A stretch of DNA of 16,184 nt from Alkalihalobacterium sp048323755 (GCF_048323755.1 NZ_JBLWFS010000047.1:1-16184), one strand, 5' to 3'. Positions 6,266-14,647 are shown, counted from the first letter of the stretch. Numbers and translations: made by a program. Notes: generated by a model from the letters alone, not told the origin.

Positions 6266-9200
6266 ATGAAAATTACTAAGATTAAAGAGCTTCTAAGTCA
6301 TCGCTTTACGATTTTTATTATCATTGCTAGTCTTATCACTGTCACCATCCTATTTTCAAGAATGGCTAGTAATATACTTTACGAGAGAGCTGAAGAAAAG
6401 TTTTCTCATGATACTGAACAAATCATTGATGAACTTCATAAATCGGTAAAAACGTATGTTGAAGTTTTAAATGCTTATCAAAGCTTTTTCACAGCAAGTG
6501 ATCCAGTGACGGTCGATTATATAAAATGGAAAAACTACGAAGAACAATTTCAACCTTTTCAAAATTACCCAGGCATTCATGTCATTTCCTTTGCAAAGTA
6601 TGTTAATGATCAGCAATCTTTAAAAGAATTTAAAGAAGACTTGCAAATGATCTATGAAGGTAAGTATAAGGTTTGGCCTGCAAGTAATGAAGGTGAATAT
6701 TTAATTAATCAATTTGTTTCGCCATCAACTCATGTGGAAATAGGAGTAGGCTTTAATCATTTCACAGAGGAAAATCGACGATTAGCGATGCAAAAGGCTA
6801 GAGAAACTGGAGAATATACGGCAACTTCGAAAATTACCCTTATTACTGACAAAGGAGATAGCGGTCCAGGCTATATTCTTTATGCACCGGTTTATTCTAA
6901 TTTGGATGGAAATGTTGGTAGCCTTAATGAAGAGCAAAACAGTAACTGGTATGGTCATGTGTTAATAGCGTTATATTTGCAAGAAGTTGTTGAGGCAACG
7001 TTATCTAGTTACATCAATCAAGATCTTAACTTTAGAATATATGAACAATCTAATGGTTCTTCTATAAATGAACTAACACCTCAACAGTTAATTTACGAAT
7101 GGGTTAGCATACCACAAGACAGACTTTTTACGTCCAATTTTGAATTTATTCAAAGTGTTTCGTTTCCTTTTGTAGACAAAGAGTGGACGATTTATTTTGA
7201 AAGTTCTCCGTACTTTTTTGCTGGCTTACAGCAAGAAATTCCGAATATCATTTTAATTACTGGTCTTATTATAACGCTTCTTGTCTTCTTTGTATTAAGA
7301 TCGATGGCCCATATGAGACAGCATGCAGAAATGTTAGCTAATGAAATAACTAAAGAGTTAAGCAAAGTAAACAATGTACGTCAAGCGATTCTAGATAGTA
7401 CAAATAATTTAATTATTACAACGAATGAAGAAGGTATTATTCAAACCTTTAATAAAGCAGCTGAACAACAATTGGGTTATAAAGCTAAGGAAGTAATTGG
7501 TAAGGAAACTCCATTTCTTTTTCATGATAAAAAAGAGTTGGAACCGTATATAACAAAACATGACATAAATATAGAAGGTGCCGTTCAATATTTCATTAAT
7601 GATTTACTTGGTTGTAAGGAAGAGTACATTCGCAAAGTGCTTTATTATAGAAAAGATGGATCGACATTTCCAGTTGAAATTCATATTACGCGATTAATCG
7701 ATTATAATGGTCATACGATCGGTTTACTAGGAATTGGACAAGATATTAGTGAAGTGAAGAAAGCTCACCAAAAGATAAAAGAAAAAGATCAATTACTTTC
7801 TAATATCATTAATACGATCCCCCATCCTATATTTGTTAAGGATGCAGAAGGACGATATTTGTTAGTGAATAGAGCTACAACAGAGCTATTTAATACTCCA
7901 ACTGAGAAAATAATTGGAAAAAAATATGCCGACTTTCACTTTGCCGAAAAAGCTGAGGACGTAAGAACACTAGAAATGCAAGTATTAGAGTCTGGTGAAG
8001 CAGTATACGTGCAAGAACAACCGATCCGCCATCCAGTCACTGGGGAATTAAGGTGGTATTATCAAGTGAAGCTTCCTTTACAAACGAGCGATGGTCAGCG
8101 GATCTTAGGGATAGCGATGGATATCACTGAACGGAAGTGGTTTGAAGAAGAGTTAAAAGGTCTTAGGGATCAAGCGCTCGTTGCTTCGCAAGCGAAATCA
8201 GATTTTTTAGCCATGGTAAGTCATGAAATTCGGACACCTATGAATGCTATTATTGGAATGTCAGATTTACTATTAGAAACAGAACTGAATAAGGAACAAC
8301 ACCAATATGTTACAATTTTTAAACATTCCGCTGCTAACTTGCTCCGTATCATTAATGATGTTCTAGATTTATCAAAGGTTGAAGCAGGGCATGTTTCAAT
8401 AGTAGAGGAAGAGTTTGATTTAAAGAAATTGGCTGAAGAAGTTATTCAAGTTTTCTCCTTTGAAGCCGATAAGAAAGGAATTCAATTAAGATTTAATTAT
8501 GATACTAGTCTACCAGCAGTTGTAGTAACCGACCAAGCGCGTTTAAGGCAAATCTTCACGAACTTAATCGGAAATGCAATAAAGTTCACTCAAGGTGGCC
8601 AGGTCTGCATTAAACTCAAGCAAAAAGATTTAATCGAAAAAAATTCCTTTATCCTTGAATGTCAGGTGATGGATACCGGAATTGGAATTCCTAAAGATAA
8701 AATTCCAACGATATTCGATCAATTTACACAAGTGGATACTTCAACAACTCGTCGTTTCGGTGGAACAGGATTAGGACTTACTATCGTTCGAAGTTTCATA
8801 GAAAGAATGGGTGGAACGATACAGGTTAAGAGTAAGGTAGGAAAGGGTAGTACGTTCACGTTTACATTACAGTTAAAAAGAGGGCATCTAGAAAAACGAG
8901 ATCAAGAGAAACAGTTAAGAGAAAAGGATAAAGACATCTCGATTGCTGGGTTACGTATCTTACTTGTAGAAGATTCATATGATAACCAAGTCCTTATGAA
9001 AGCCTTTCTAAAAAAAGAAAAGGTTACTATGGATATTGCTGAAAATGGTCTTGAAGCGGTTCAATTATTTAAGGAAACCTCATATGATTTTGTATTTATG
9101 GATATACAAATGCCAGTAATGGATGGGTATGAAGCAACACGTTTGATGAGAGAATGGGAAGTGAAACAAAATAAAAAACGAACCCCCATTGTTGCCTTCA

Positions 9201-9325
9201 CCGCACATGCTCTTAACAAAGATAAACAAAAAAGTTATCAATCTGGATGTGATGGGTATTTAACGAAGCCGGTTACGAAAAAACAAATACTTGAAACGGT
9301 GGATTATTACTATAAAAAAATGTAA
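6266..9325 (+). CDS. CHASE-domain hybrid sensor histidine kinase with C-terminal receiver
   Basis: The 1019-residue membrane kinase reads in order: TM helix at about 15-33; extracytoplasmic CHASE domain about 75-290 (FQNYPGIHVISFAKYV is typical); TM helix about 325-345; PAS about 371-495; PAS about 510-625; HisKA with phospho-acceptor His653 in SHEIRTPMNAIIGMSD; HATPase with N-box NLIGNAIKFT (about 766), DTGIGI (about 802) and GGTGLGLTI (about 832); and a receiver about 892-1015 with Asp946 in FMDIQMPVMDG and Lys1001. CHASE domains bind small ligands outside the cell, but the ligand cannot be read here. An ATG at 6260 overlaps the AAGGAG ribosome binding site, so ATG 6266 is chosen. Phosphate on Asp946 would need an Hpt protein to move on, and one is encoded at 4094. 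A terminator begins inside the stop codon. Confidence 0.95.
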   Translation: MKITKIKELLSHRFTIFIIIASLITVTILFSRMASNILYERAEEKFSHDTEQIIDELHKSVKTYVEVLNAYQSFFTASDPVTVDYIKWKNYEEQFQPFQNYPGIHVISFAKYVNDQQSLKEFKEDLQMIYEGKYKVWPASNEGEYLINQFVSPSTHVEIGVGFNHFTEENRRLAMQKARETGEYTATSKITLITDKGDSGPGYILYAPVYSNLDGNVGSLNEEQNSNWYGHVLIALYLQEVVEATLSSYINQDLNFRIYEQSNGSSINELTPQQLIYEWVSIPQDRLFTSNFEFIQSVSFPFVDKEWTIYFESSPYFFAGLQQEIPNIILITGLIITLLVFFVLRSMAHMRQHAEMLANEITKELSKVNNVRQAILDSTNNLIITTNEEGIIQTFNKAAEQQLGYKAKEVIGKETPFLFHDKKELEPYITKHDINIEGAVQYFINDLLGCKEEYIRKVLYYRKDGSTFPVEIHITRLIDYNGHTIGLLGIGQDISEVKKAHQKIKEKDQLLSNIINTIPHPIFVKDAEGRYLLVNRATTELFNTPTEKIIGKKYADFHFAEKAEDVRTLEMQVLESGEAVYVQEQPIRHPVTGELRWYYQVKLPLQTSDGQRILGIAMDITERKWFEEELKGLRDQALVASQAKSDFLAMVSHEIRTPMNAIIGMSDLLLETELNKEQHQYVTIFKHSAANLLRIINDVLDLSKVEAGHVSIVEEEFDLKKLAEEVIQVFSFEADKKGIQLRFNYDTSLPAVVVTDQARLRQIFTNLIGNAIKFTQGGQVCIKLKQKDLIEKNSFILECQVMDTGIGIPKDKIPTIFDQFTQVDTSTTRRFGGTGLGLTIVRSFIERMGGTIQVKSKVGKGSTFTFTLQLKRGHLEKRDQEKQLREKDKDISIAGLRILLVEDSYDNQVLMKAFLKKEKVTMDIAENGLEAVQLFKETSYDFVFMDIQMPVMDGYEATRLMREWEVKQNKKRTPIVAFTAHALNKDKQKSYQSGCDGYLTKPVTKKQILETVDYYYKKM

Positions 9326-9352
9326 AAAAGGCAGCATAGCGCTGTCTTTTTT
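9324..9352. terminator. Bidirectional terminator between the kinase and the TetR gene
   Basis: AAAAAAGGCAGC at 9324-9335 pairs with GCTGTCTTTTTT at 9341-9352 around the loop ATAGC, with one G-T wobble. A-rich and T-rich flanks give a T-run on either strand, so it can serve both the plus-strand kinase and the minus-strand TetR gene. Confidence 0.87.
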
Positions 9353-9413
9353 ACGTTATTGACTGATGGTATTTATAGGCGTATGCAAAGCAACTATGTA
9401 TTGAGTTGAGAGT

Positions 9414-10001
9414 CTATCCCTTAACAATTCGTAATAAGTAATCGGAAAAGACTTCAGAAATTTCATCTTGTGTTTTTTCACCATCTGGAGTATACCATTC
9501 TAAGATCCAATTTAGCGAACCTAAGATGAGTAAACGTAATAGTCTTACATCCACAGAAGTAAATTCTCCTGTTTCAATTCCCTCTTGTATAATCTGATCA
9601 AAATACTTCTCATAATCAGATCGTTGTTGTAAAACGTCTATTAAATAGTCACCTGTAAATTTTTGTTCAGGCTTGTCCATTAAGCTAAACATCGGTTTTT
9701 CAGTCGTCGCTAATTGAATATGTGAAATGATGGCCGACTTTAATTTTTCAAGTGCAGTTGTCTCGCTCTTGATAATTTCTTCTATTTTTTCACTACTTTT
9801 ATCGATCATCATTTTATGGCACTGAAAATAAAGGTCCTCTTTATTTTTAAAGTAATAGTACATAGAACCTTTAGTCATAAGAAGTTTCGTTGCGATATCT
9901 TCCATTGTCGCCCCGTGATAGCCTTTCTCGTTTAAAACCTCTGCCGCTGATCTCAATATTTCTTCTTTCTTTTTTTCAATTTTTTTCTTTCTTAACGACA
10001 T
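9414..10001 (-). CDS. TetR/AcrR-family transcriptional regulator
   Basis: The 195-residue product has the TetR N-terminal HTH at about residues 12-60. It shows the signature GYHGATMEDIATKLLMTKGSMYYYF and the following KEDL segment. The all-helical C-terminal half (65-195) is a ligand-binding and dimer domain with no recognisable specificity motif. Its ATG is preceded by GGGGGGAG at good spacing. It diverges from an acyl-CoA operon across 441 bp. Fatty-acid and steroid-catabolism TetR regulators (FadR and KstR2 types) bind acyl-CoA and repress such neighbours, so the likely role is substrate-relieved repression of 10443-14608. Two candidate sites sharing CATACCAAT lie in the gap, one near each gene. 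The inducer is inference. Confidence 0.9.
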   Translation of the reverse strand: MSLRKKKIEKKKEEILRSAAEVLNEKGYHGATMEDIATKLLMTKGSMYYYFKNKEDLYFQCHKMMIDKSSEKIEEIIKSETTALEKLKSAIISHIQLATTEKPMFSLMDKPEQKFTGDYLIDVLQQRSDYEKYFDQIIQEGIETGEFTSVDVRLLRLLILGSLNWILEWYTPDGEKTQDEISEVFSDYLLRIVKG

Positions 10002-10020
10002 GGCTTCTCCCCCCTTTTTG

Positions 10021-10046
10021 TCATACGCCGTTGAAAATTGGTATGA
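10021..10046. promoter_or_regulatory. Candidate TetR operator, TetR-proximal
   Basis: TCATAC (10021-10026) and GTATGA (10041-10046) form an inverted repeat 20 bases upstream of the TetR start codon. The minus strand contains CATACCAAT (plus 10037-10045), the same 9-mer found in the operon-proximal site at 10373-10381. The position suits autorepression. Binding is inferred from symmetry and sharing only. Confidence 0.4.
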
Positions 10047-10359
10047 AAATATAAATCAACACAGATAAATTCCCCAATATAATGGTCAAACACTAGTAAT
10101 AAAATAATTTGGATAGTTGTGCCTAAATCATATACTTATAACCAACCTATAATATTCTATCATAAGTAGTAATTCCCATTATACAAAAAATTCTTTATCT
10201 TCATTTAGTTTTATAGTAGATGTTCACTAAGAAAATAAGGGTAGCGCGTGTTGTAAATAATACTTAGAAAAACGAATAATAAATAGATAATTTTAAACAT
10301 ATATTCAAAAAGTAAATAGTTGTAAAAATAACTGACTATTGTTATTATTAAGAAAAATA
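10047..10359. other. AT-rich divergent intergenic stretch
   Basis: No gene is supported in this stretch. On the minus strand TTGACC (plus 10084-10089) could be a -35 box for the TetR gene, but no -10 at the right spacing is convincing. The remainder is AT-rich without clear repeats. Confidence 0.5.
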
Positions 10360-10389
10360 TTGTAAGCACTTACATACCAATATTATGTA
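10360..10389 (+). promoter_or_regulatory. Candidate promoter of the acyl-CoA operon
   Basis: TTGTAA at 10360-10365 and TATGTA at 10384-10389 are 18 bases apart. An alternative -10, TATTAT at 10381-10386, would give 15. The -35 overlaps the cre-like box and the -10 overlaps the inverted repeat at 10370-10396, so both repression signals converge here. The start codon is about 50 bases downstream. Confidence 0.4.
10361..10374. promoter_or_regulatory. Cre-like site for CcpA (carbon catabolite control)
   Basis: TGTAAGCACTTACA matches the palindromic cre pattern TGWAANCGNTNWCA at every position but the central G, which is A. It is a 14-bp palindrome with one central break. It overlaps the best -35 candidate of the downstream operon, a position where CcpA binding would repress transcription when preferred sugars are present. 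Confidence 0.55.
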
Positions 10390-10396
10390 TATGTAA
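10370..10396. promoter_or_regulatory. Candidate TetR operator, operon-proximal
   Basis: TTACATA (10370-10376) and TATGTAA (10390-10396) are perfect 7-bp inverted arms with 13 bases between them. The left arm runs into CATACCAAT (10373-10381), which also occurs, inverted, in the site beside the TetR gene. It overlaps the candidate -10 region of the acyl-CoA operon. Confidence 0.42.
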
Positions 10397-10442
10397 TGGT
10401 TGTCTTTTTAGATGCTGAAAATAATAGAAAAGAGGTGTACTT

Positions 10443-11609
10443 TTGTCATTACCATTAGAAGATATTCGTGTTTTAGATTTAAGCCGTTTACTTCCTGGAC
10501 CATTTTGCACACTTACTCTTGCAGATTTCGGAGCTGATGTCATAAAAGTAGAAGACCCTAACGTAGGGGATTATTCACGTTGGATGGAACCAACGGTTAA
10601 CGGTCAAAGTCCTATGTTTCTTTCATTAAATCGAAACAAAAGAAGTGTAACTCTAGATTTAAAGTCGGAAAAAGGGAAAAAGCTATTTAAACAATTAGTA
10701 GAAACCGCAGATATATTAGTAGAGTCATTTCGTCCTGGGGTTATGGAACGACTTGGCTTAGGGTACGAAGCGATAAAAGAAATTAATCCGCAATTAATAT
10801 ATTGTGCAATTACAGGATATGGACAAACGGGTCCTTACTCGCAATATCCAGGCCATGATATTAATTATTTGAGCTATGCGGGTGTGTTAGGGCAACAAGG
10901 AGAACAAGAGGGGAAGCCGGTTTCTTCGGCTGTTCAAATTGCTGATATTGGCGGTGGTGCTCAAATGGCAACAAATGGGATTTTACTAGCGCTATTTGAA
11001 AGATATAAATCCGGTAAAGGACAGTTTATCGATATTTCGATGTTAGATGGTTCACTTTCTTGGCTACAGACAGTGTTACCTAATTTTCTAGCAACTAAGG
11101 AGGAGTCTGAAAGAGGACAATCTGTTTTAAATGGAGGACGTGCTTGTTACGAAGTGTATGAAACGAAAGATGCCCGTTATTTGTCTGTTGGTGCCCTAGA
11201 GCCTAAGTTTTGGGTTGAATTTTGTAAAACCATCGAAAGAGAGGATTTAATTCCACACTTGGAAGCACCGTTACTACAACAGAATAAGATGAAGGTTGAA
11301 ATTCAAACTATTATTCAACAAAGAACGTTACAAGAGTGGTTAGATCTTTTTGACGGTGTAGATGCATGTGTTGCTCCTATACTTAACTTTGGAGAGGTTA
11401 TTGACAATCCTCAAGTCGTTCATCGTCAACTTATTAAGGAGATTTATGACCCGAATTTAGGGAAAATTCAACAAATTGGGATACCTATTAAACTCTCAAA
11501 TACGCCAGGCGAAATTCGGTCTCAAGCTCCTGCACTTGGACAACATAATAAGGATATATTAGCCGAATTAGGTTACTCGGCTGAAGAAATTAAAGAACTA
11601 AGTTTATAG
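10443..11609 (+). CDS. CaiB/BaiF-family protein, alpha-methylacyl-CoA racemase-like
   Basis: The 388-residue product belongs to the class III CoA-transferase fold, which includes both CoA transferases and alpha-methylacyl-CoA racemases. The N-terminal LEDIRVLDLSRLLPGPFCT and GADVIKVEDP segments are typical. Residues equivalent to the racemase catalytic set are visible: His138 in PGHDINY, Asp168 in ADIGGG, and Glu253 in GALEPKFW. The last segment is characteristic of racemases, so I favour interconversion of 2-methylacyl-CoA epimers. In transferases the Asp next to the His (Asp139) would be the catalytic residue, so transfer activity cannot be excluded. The start is TTG 10443, with AGAGGTG upstream at good spacing. 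It is the first gene of a four-gene operon, and the next begins 28 bases later. Confidence 0.9.
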   Translation: MSLPLEDIRVLDLSRLLPGPFCTLTLADFGADVIKVEDPNVGDYSRWMEPTVNGQSPMFLSLNRNKRSVTLDLKSEKGKKLFKQLVETADILVESFRPGVMERLGLGYEAIKEINPQLIYCAITGYGQTGPYSQYPGHDINYLSYAGVLGQQGEQEGKPVSSAVQIADIGGGAQMATNGILLALFERYKSGKGQFIDISMLDGSLSWLQTVLPNFLATKEESERGQSVLNGGRACYEVYETKDARYLSVGALEPKFWVEFCKTIEREDLIPHLEAPLLQQNKMKVEIQTIIQQRTLQEWLDLFDGVDACVAPILNFGEVIDNPQVVHRQLIKEIYDPNLGKIQQIGIPIKLSNTPGEIRSQAPALGQHNKDILAELGYSAEEIKELSL

Positions 11610-11637
11610 GACAATTAATATAAAAGGGGTGTGCACA

Positions 11638-12618
11638 TTGAGAAGTTGGTTAATAAAAGAAAACGGTGAGCCTAATGACGTACTAAGAATAGAGGAAGTT
11701 TCGAAACCAACTATTGAAAGAAATCAAGTATTAATAGAAGTAGATGCTGTCGCATTGAACTTTTTTGATATTTTATTATGTCAAGGAAAGTATCAAGAAA
11801 AGCCACCATTTCCCTTTACTATTGGGGCTGAGTTATCTGGAAAAATTGTTGCTATTAACGAGGGAAGTAAGTTTGATGTTGGACAACGTGTCATAGCATT
11901 ACCTAAACTTCCTGCCGGTGGTCTCACTGAATATGTTGCTGTCGATGAACGTTCCATTTACCCAATTCCGAAGTCAATGCCATCAAATAAGGCAGCGTCG
12001 ATGTTTATCACCTACCATACTTCTTATTACGCTCTTCATCATCGTGCGAATATTCAACCTGGAGAAATTCTGTTAGTTCATGCAGGTGCAGGTGGAGTAG
12101 GCTCAGCAGCAATTCAGCTAGGTAAAGCTGCTGGTGCGTATGTGATAGCCACGGCAGGTGGAACAGAAAAGACGAAAGTGTGTAGAAGTCTTGGTGCCGA
12201 TATCGTAATTGATTATTTAACAGAAGACTTTGTTCAAGTCGTCAAAGAAAAGACCGATGGTAGAGGTGCTGATATCATTTATGACTCGGTAGGCGGAGAT
12301 GTTTTTGATCGTTCTAGGAAATGTATTGCATTTGATGGAAGAATTTTAGTTATTGGCTTTGCTGGTGGAACGATTCCGAATGCTCCAACAAACCATATGC
12401 TTGTAAAAAATTACTCTGTTGTCGGTGTTCATTGGGGACTGTTTTCTAAATTAAACCCTAAAGGTGTCCAACAAAATCATAAAGAACTAATGAAGTTATA
12501 TAAAGAAGGTAAAATCGATCCATTAATTTATCGTGAGTTTGAGTTTGATGAAGTTGTTGAAGCATTGAACTTGCTCGGTGATCGGAAAACGTGGGGGAAA
12601 TTGGTTGTAAAAGTGTGA
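11638..12618 (+). CDS. MDR-family NAD(P)H-dependent oxidoreductase (quinone oxidoreductase-like)
   Basis: The 326-residue product is a medium-chain dehydrogenase/reductase. The GroES-like N-terminal half is followed by a Rossmann fold whose nucleotide-binding motif AGAGGVG lies at residues 149-155. The cysteine and histidine set of zinc alcohol dehydrogenases is not evident, which places it with the zinc-free quinone-oxidoreductase/enoyl-reductase branch. In this operon reduction of an enoyl-CoA or carbonyl intermediate is plausible but unproved. A GTG at 11629 would extend it by three residues, but GGGG at 11626-11629 serves TTG 11638 with eight-base spacing and gives the usual family start (MRSWLIKENG). 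Its stop is 18 bases before the next start, so cotranscription is very likely. Confidence 0.9.
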   Translation: MRSWLIKENGEPNDVLRIEEVSKPTIERNQVLIEVDAVALNFFDILLCQGKYQEKPPFPFTIGAELSGKIVAINEGSKFDVGQRVIALPKLPAGGLTEYVAVDERSIYPIPKSMPSNKAASMFITYHTSYYALHHRANIQPGEILLVHAGAGGVGSAAIQLGKAAGAYVIATAGGTEKTKVCRSLGADIVIDYLTEDFVQVVKEKTDGRGADIIYDSVGGDVFDRSRKCIAFDGRILVIGFAGGTIPNAPTNHMLVKNYSVVGVHWGLFSKLNPKGVQQNHKELMKLYKEGKIDPLIYREFEFDEVVEALNLLGDRKTWGKLVVKV

Positions 12619-12636
12619 CTGAGAGGGTGTTGTAAA

Positions 12637-13695
12637 ATGATTGAGAAAAATAATTCAATGGAAAATACGACCCAAGAAATTGATTGGAGTAGAATAGAAA
12701 GCTATATTCGTAGAGAAGTACCAAACTTGAGTGAAGAAAAATTGAACTCAAAAGCATTCTCAAATGGATATTCAAACCTTACTTATCTTATCGAAATTGG
12801 GGACTGGCAAGCTGTACTTAGGCGACCGCCATTTGGCCCTATCCCGCCAAAAGCACACGACATGGAAAGGGAGTATAGGATATTAGAAAAAATGCATCCT
12901 GTTTTCCCTTTAGCACCGAAACCATTATCATTTTGTGGAAATCCTGATATTATGGAAAGACATTTTTATATTATGGAAAAGAAAAACGGTGTTGTTTTAG
13001 ATCATGACCTACCAGAAGTGTATGAACGGACAGAACGAACAGGACAGTTGGTTTCTGAGGCTTTTGTAGACACACTAGTCAAATTACACGATATTGATCT
13101 TAAAGAAACAGGGTTAGAAACGATTGGACGCCCAGAAGGTTATCTCGAACGTCAAGTCTATGGCTGGATTAAACGTTATCAAAATGCGAAAACCGATGAA
13201 ATCCCTAACGTAGAACACATTGAGAAATGGTTAATGGAAAATATCCCGACATCACCTCCGCCAACGATCGTCCACAACGATTTTAAATTAAATAATATGA
13301 TGTATTGTAGTACAGATCCAGGGAAAGTGGTCGGTGTGTTTGATTGGGAAATGTGTACTATAGGTGATCCATTAACCGATCTAGGTTCTGCGGTAGCTTA
13401 CTGGACAGCAGAAGGAGAGTCTTATTCAGGTTTGCCTTCAGTTACAAGTCAACCGGGGTTTTATTCTCGTAAAGAGCTGTTAGAAAACTACGCCGTAAAG
13501 AGTGGGCGAGATTTATCTAATTTTGATTACTATCTAACGTTTGCTTTTTATAAGATTGCTGTCATCCTACAGCAAATTTATTATCGCTGGAAAATTGGAA
13601 AAGCAAATGATGCAAGATTTGAAACGTTAATTATTGGGGTGCGCAGTTTAATAGAAAATGCATCACGCTCACAACGAAAAGAATTTTTAAAGTAA
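12637..13695 (+). CDS. Phosphotransferase of the APH/ACAD10 (LvaA-like) type
   Basis: The 352-residue product has a protein-kinase-like fold of the aminoglycoside-phosphotransferase superfamily. The early segment FSNGYSNLTYLI matches the nucleotide loop, VLRRPP supplies the phosphate-binding region, the catalytic loop VHNDFKLNNMM has Asp215 as base, and FDWEMCTIGDPLTDLG has the metal-binding Asp236. The substitution of RRPP and the GxIPPKAHDMEREY segment are typical of the ACAD10/11 N-terminal branch, not of antibiotic-resistance enzymes. LvaA of the Pseudomonas levulinate pathway, of this branch, phosphorylates 4-hydroxyvaleryl-CoA. The operon with racemase and crotonase genes therefore points to hydroxyacyl-CoA phosphorylation. 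ATG 12637 has GAGAGGGTG upstream. No acyl-CoA dehydrogenase domain is fused or adjacent. Confidence 0.85.
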   Translation: MIEKNNSMENTTQEIDWSRIESYIRREVPNLSEEKLNSKAFSNGYSNLTYLIEIGDWQAVLRRPPFGPIPPKAHDMEREYRILEKMHPVFPLAPKPLSFCGNPDIMERHFYIMEKKNGVVLDHDLPEVYERTERTGQLVSEAFVDTLVKLHDIDLKETGLETIGRPEGYLERQVYGWIKRYQNAKTDEIPNVEHIEKWLMENIPTSPPPTIVHNDFKLNNMMYCSTDPGKVVGVFDWEMCTIGDPLTDLGSAVAYWTAEGESYSGLPSVTSQPGFYSRKELLENYAVKSGRDLSNFDYYLTFAFYKIAVILQQIYYRWKIGKANDARFETLIIGVRSLIENASRSQRKEFLK

Positions 13696-13768
13696 AGATA
13701 TGCAGGGACCATCATAATGCTAAACAAGATCTGTTAAAGTTTAAAAGATCTTTTGGAGGAGGTTTATA

Positions 13769-14608
13769 ATGTTCCAAACCATTAAGTGTGATATTGCCGA
13801 CCATATCATGACGATAAAACTTCAACGGCCCGACCGTATGAATGCATTTAATCTGGAAATGTTGGATGACCTTCTTGCCGCTTTTGATCGAGCAGATGAA
13901 GACGATAATGTCCGGGTAATTATTGTGACAGGAGAAGGAAGAGCATTTTGTGCAGGTGCTGACCTAGATAATGGAGATCAATCATTTACTGGTGATGTGG
14001 ATGATGATGTTGAATTTAAAGACTCAGGGGGAATTCTTGCTTTACGAATATACGATTTAAAAAAGCCGATCATTGCAGCGATAAACGGACCTGCTGTTGG
14101 TATCGGTATTACGATGACACTTCCAATGGATATAAGAATTGCTTCAACACAAGCAAAGATGGGCTTTGTATTTTGTCGTCGTGGAATTGCACCAGAAGCA
14201 TGTAGTGGTTGGTTTTTACCACGTATTGTTGGCATCAGTCAAGCAAGTGAGTGGGTGTTAACAGGTCGTGTTTTTCCAGCTCAAGAAGCACTAGATAATC
14301 GACTTGTAAGTAAAGTCGTTTCGCCAGAAGAATTATTACCGACAGCTCAAGCTATAGCTAAGGAGATTGCTGAAAATACGTCAGCAACTTCTGTAGCATT
14401 ATCTCGACAATTACTGTGGCGGATGCTCGGAGCTGACCATCCTGCGAGATCCCATGAAATTGAATCCAAAATGATCAATTGGTCAAGTAATCAAACAGAT
14501 GCAAAAGAAGGTGTCGCTTCATTTTTCGAAAAGAGACCAGCTGAATTTACATTAAAAGTTAGTAAGGATATGCCATCATTCTATCCTTGGTGGGAAAAAA
14601 CAAAATAA
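13769..14608 (+). CDS. Enoyl-CoA hydratase/isomerase (crotonase) family protein
   Basis: The 279-residue product is a crotonase-fold enzyme. The oxyanion-hole segments are FCAGADL (residues 60-66) and INGPAVGIG (105-113). A Glu at 143 in RRGIAPEACSGWFLPR sits where many members of this branch carry a catalytic acid. The C-terminal region EGVASFFEKRPAEF is typical of enoyl-CoA hydratases. It probably hydrates or isomerises an enoyl-CoA; the exact substrate is not visible. The ribosome binding site GGAGGAGG is very strong. A 73-base gap to the preceding gene contains a 7-bp inverted repeat (13726-13732 with 13746-13752), which may be a processing or attenuation hairpin. It is the last gene of the operon, followed directly by a terminator. 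Confidence 0.92.
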   Translation: MFQTIKCDIADHIMTIKLQRPDRMNAFNLEMLDDLLAAFDRADEDDNVRVIIVTGEGRAFCAGADLDNGDQSFTGDVDDDVEFKDSGGILALRIYDLKKPIIAAINGPAVGIGITMTLPMDIRIASTQAKMGFVFCRRGIAPEACSGWFLPRIVGISQASEWVLTGRVFPAQEALDNRLVSKVVSPEELLPTAQAIAKEIAENTSATSVALSRQLLWRMLGADHPARSHEIESKMINWSSNQTDAKEGVASFFEKRPAEFTLKVSKDMPSFYPWWEKTK

Positions 14609-14620
14609 GAACAAGTTATT

Positions 14621-14647
14621 GCTCCCCAAAAATAGGTGGAGCTTTTT
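14621..14647 (+). terminator. Rho-independent terminator of the acyl-CoA operon
   Basis: GCTCC at 14621-14625 pairs with GGAGC at 14638-14642, with an extra C-G pair beyond one mismatch, and five T residues follow at 14643-14647. It lies 12 bases after the crotonase stop codon. Confidence 0.75.

Noticed and set aside
12458..12775. Minus-strand 105-codon frame across the MDR/phosphotransferase junction
   Set aside because: It is antisense to two genes with clear motifs, and its product looks like low-complexity translation of the opposite strand.
12637..13695. Aminoglycoside resistance gene
   Set aside because: The APH fold is present, but the N-terminal segments and acyl-CoA operon context match the ACAD10/LvaA branch, not antibiotic kinases.
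13978..14235. Minus-strand 85-codon frame inside the crotonase gene
   Set aside because: It is fully antisense to conserved crotonase motifs and has no independent start signal.
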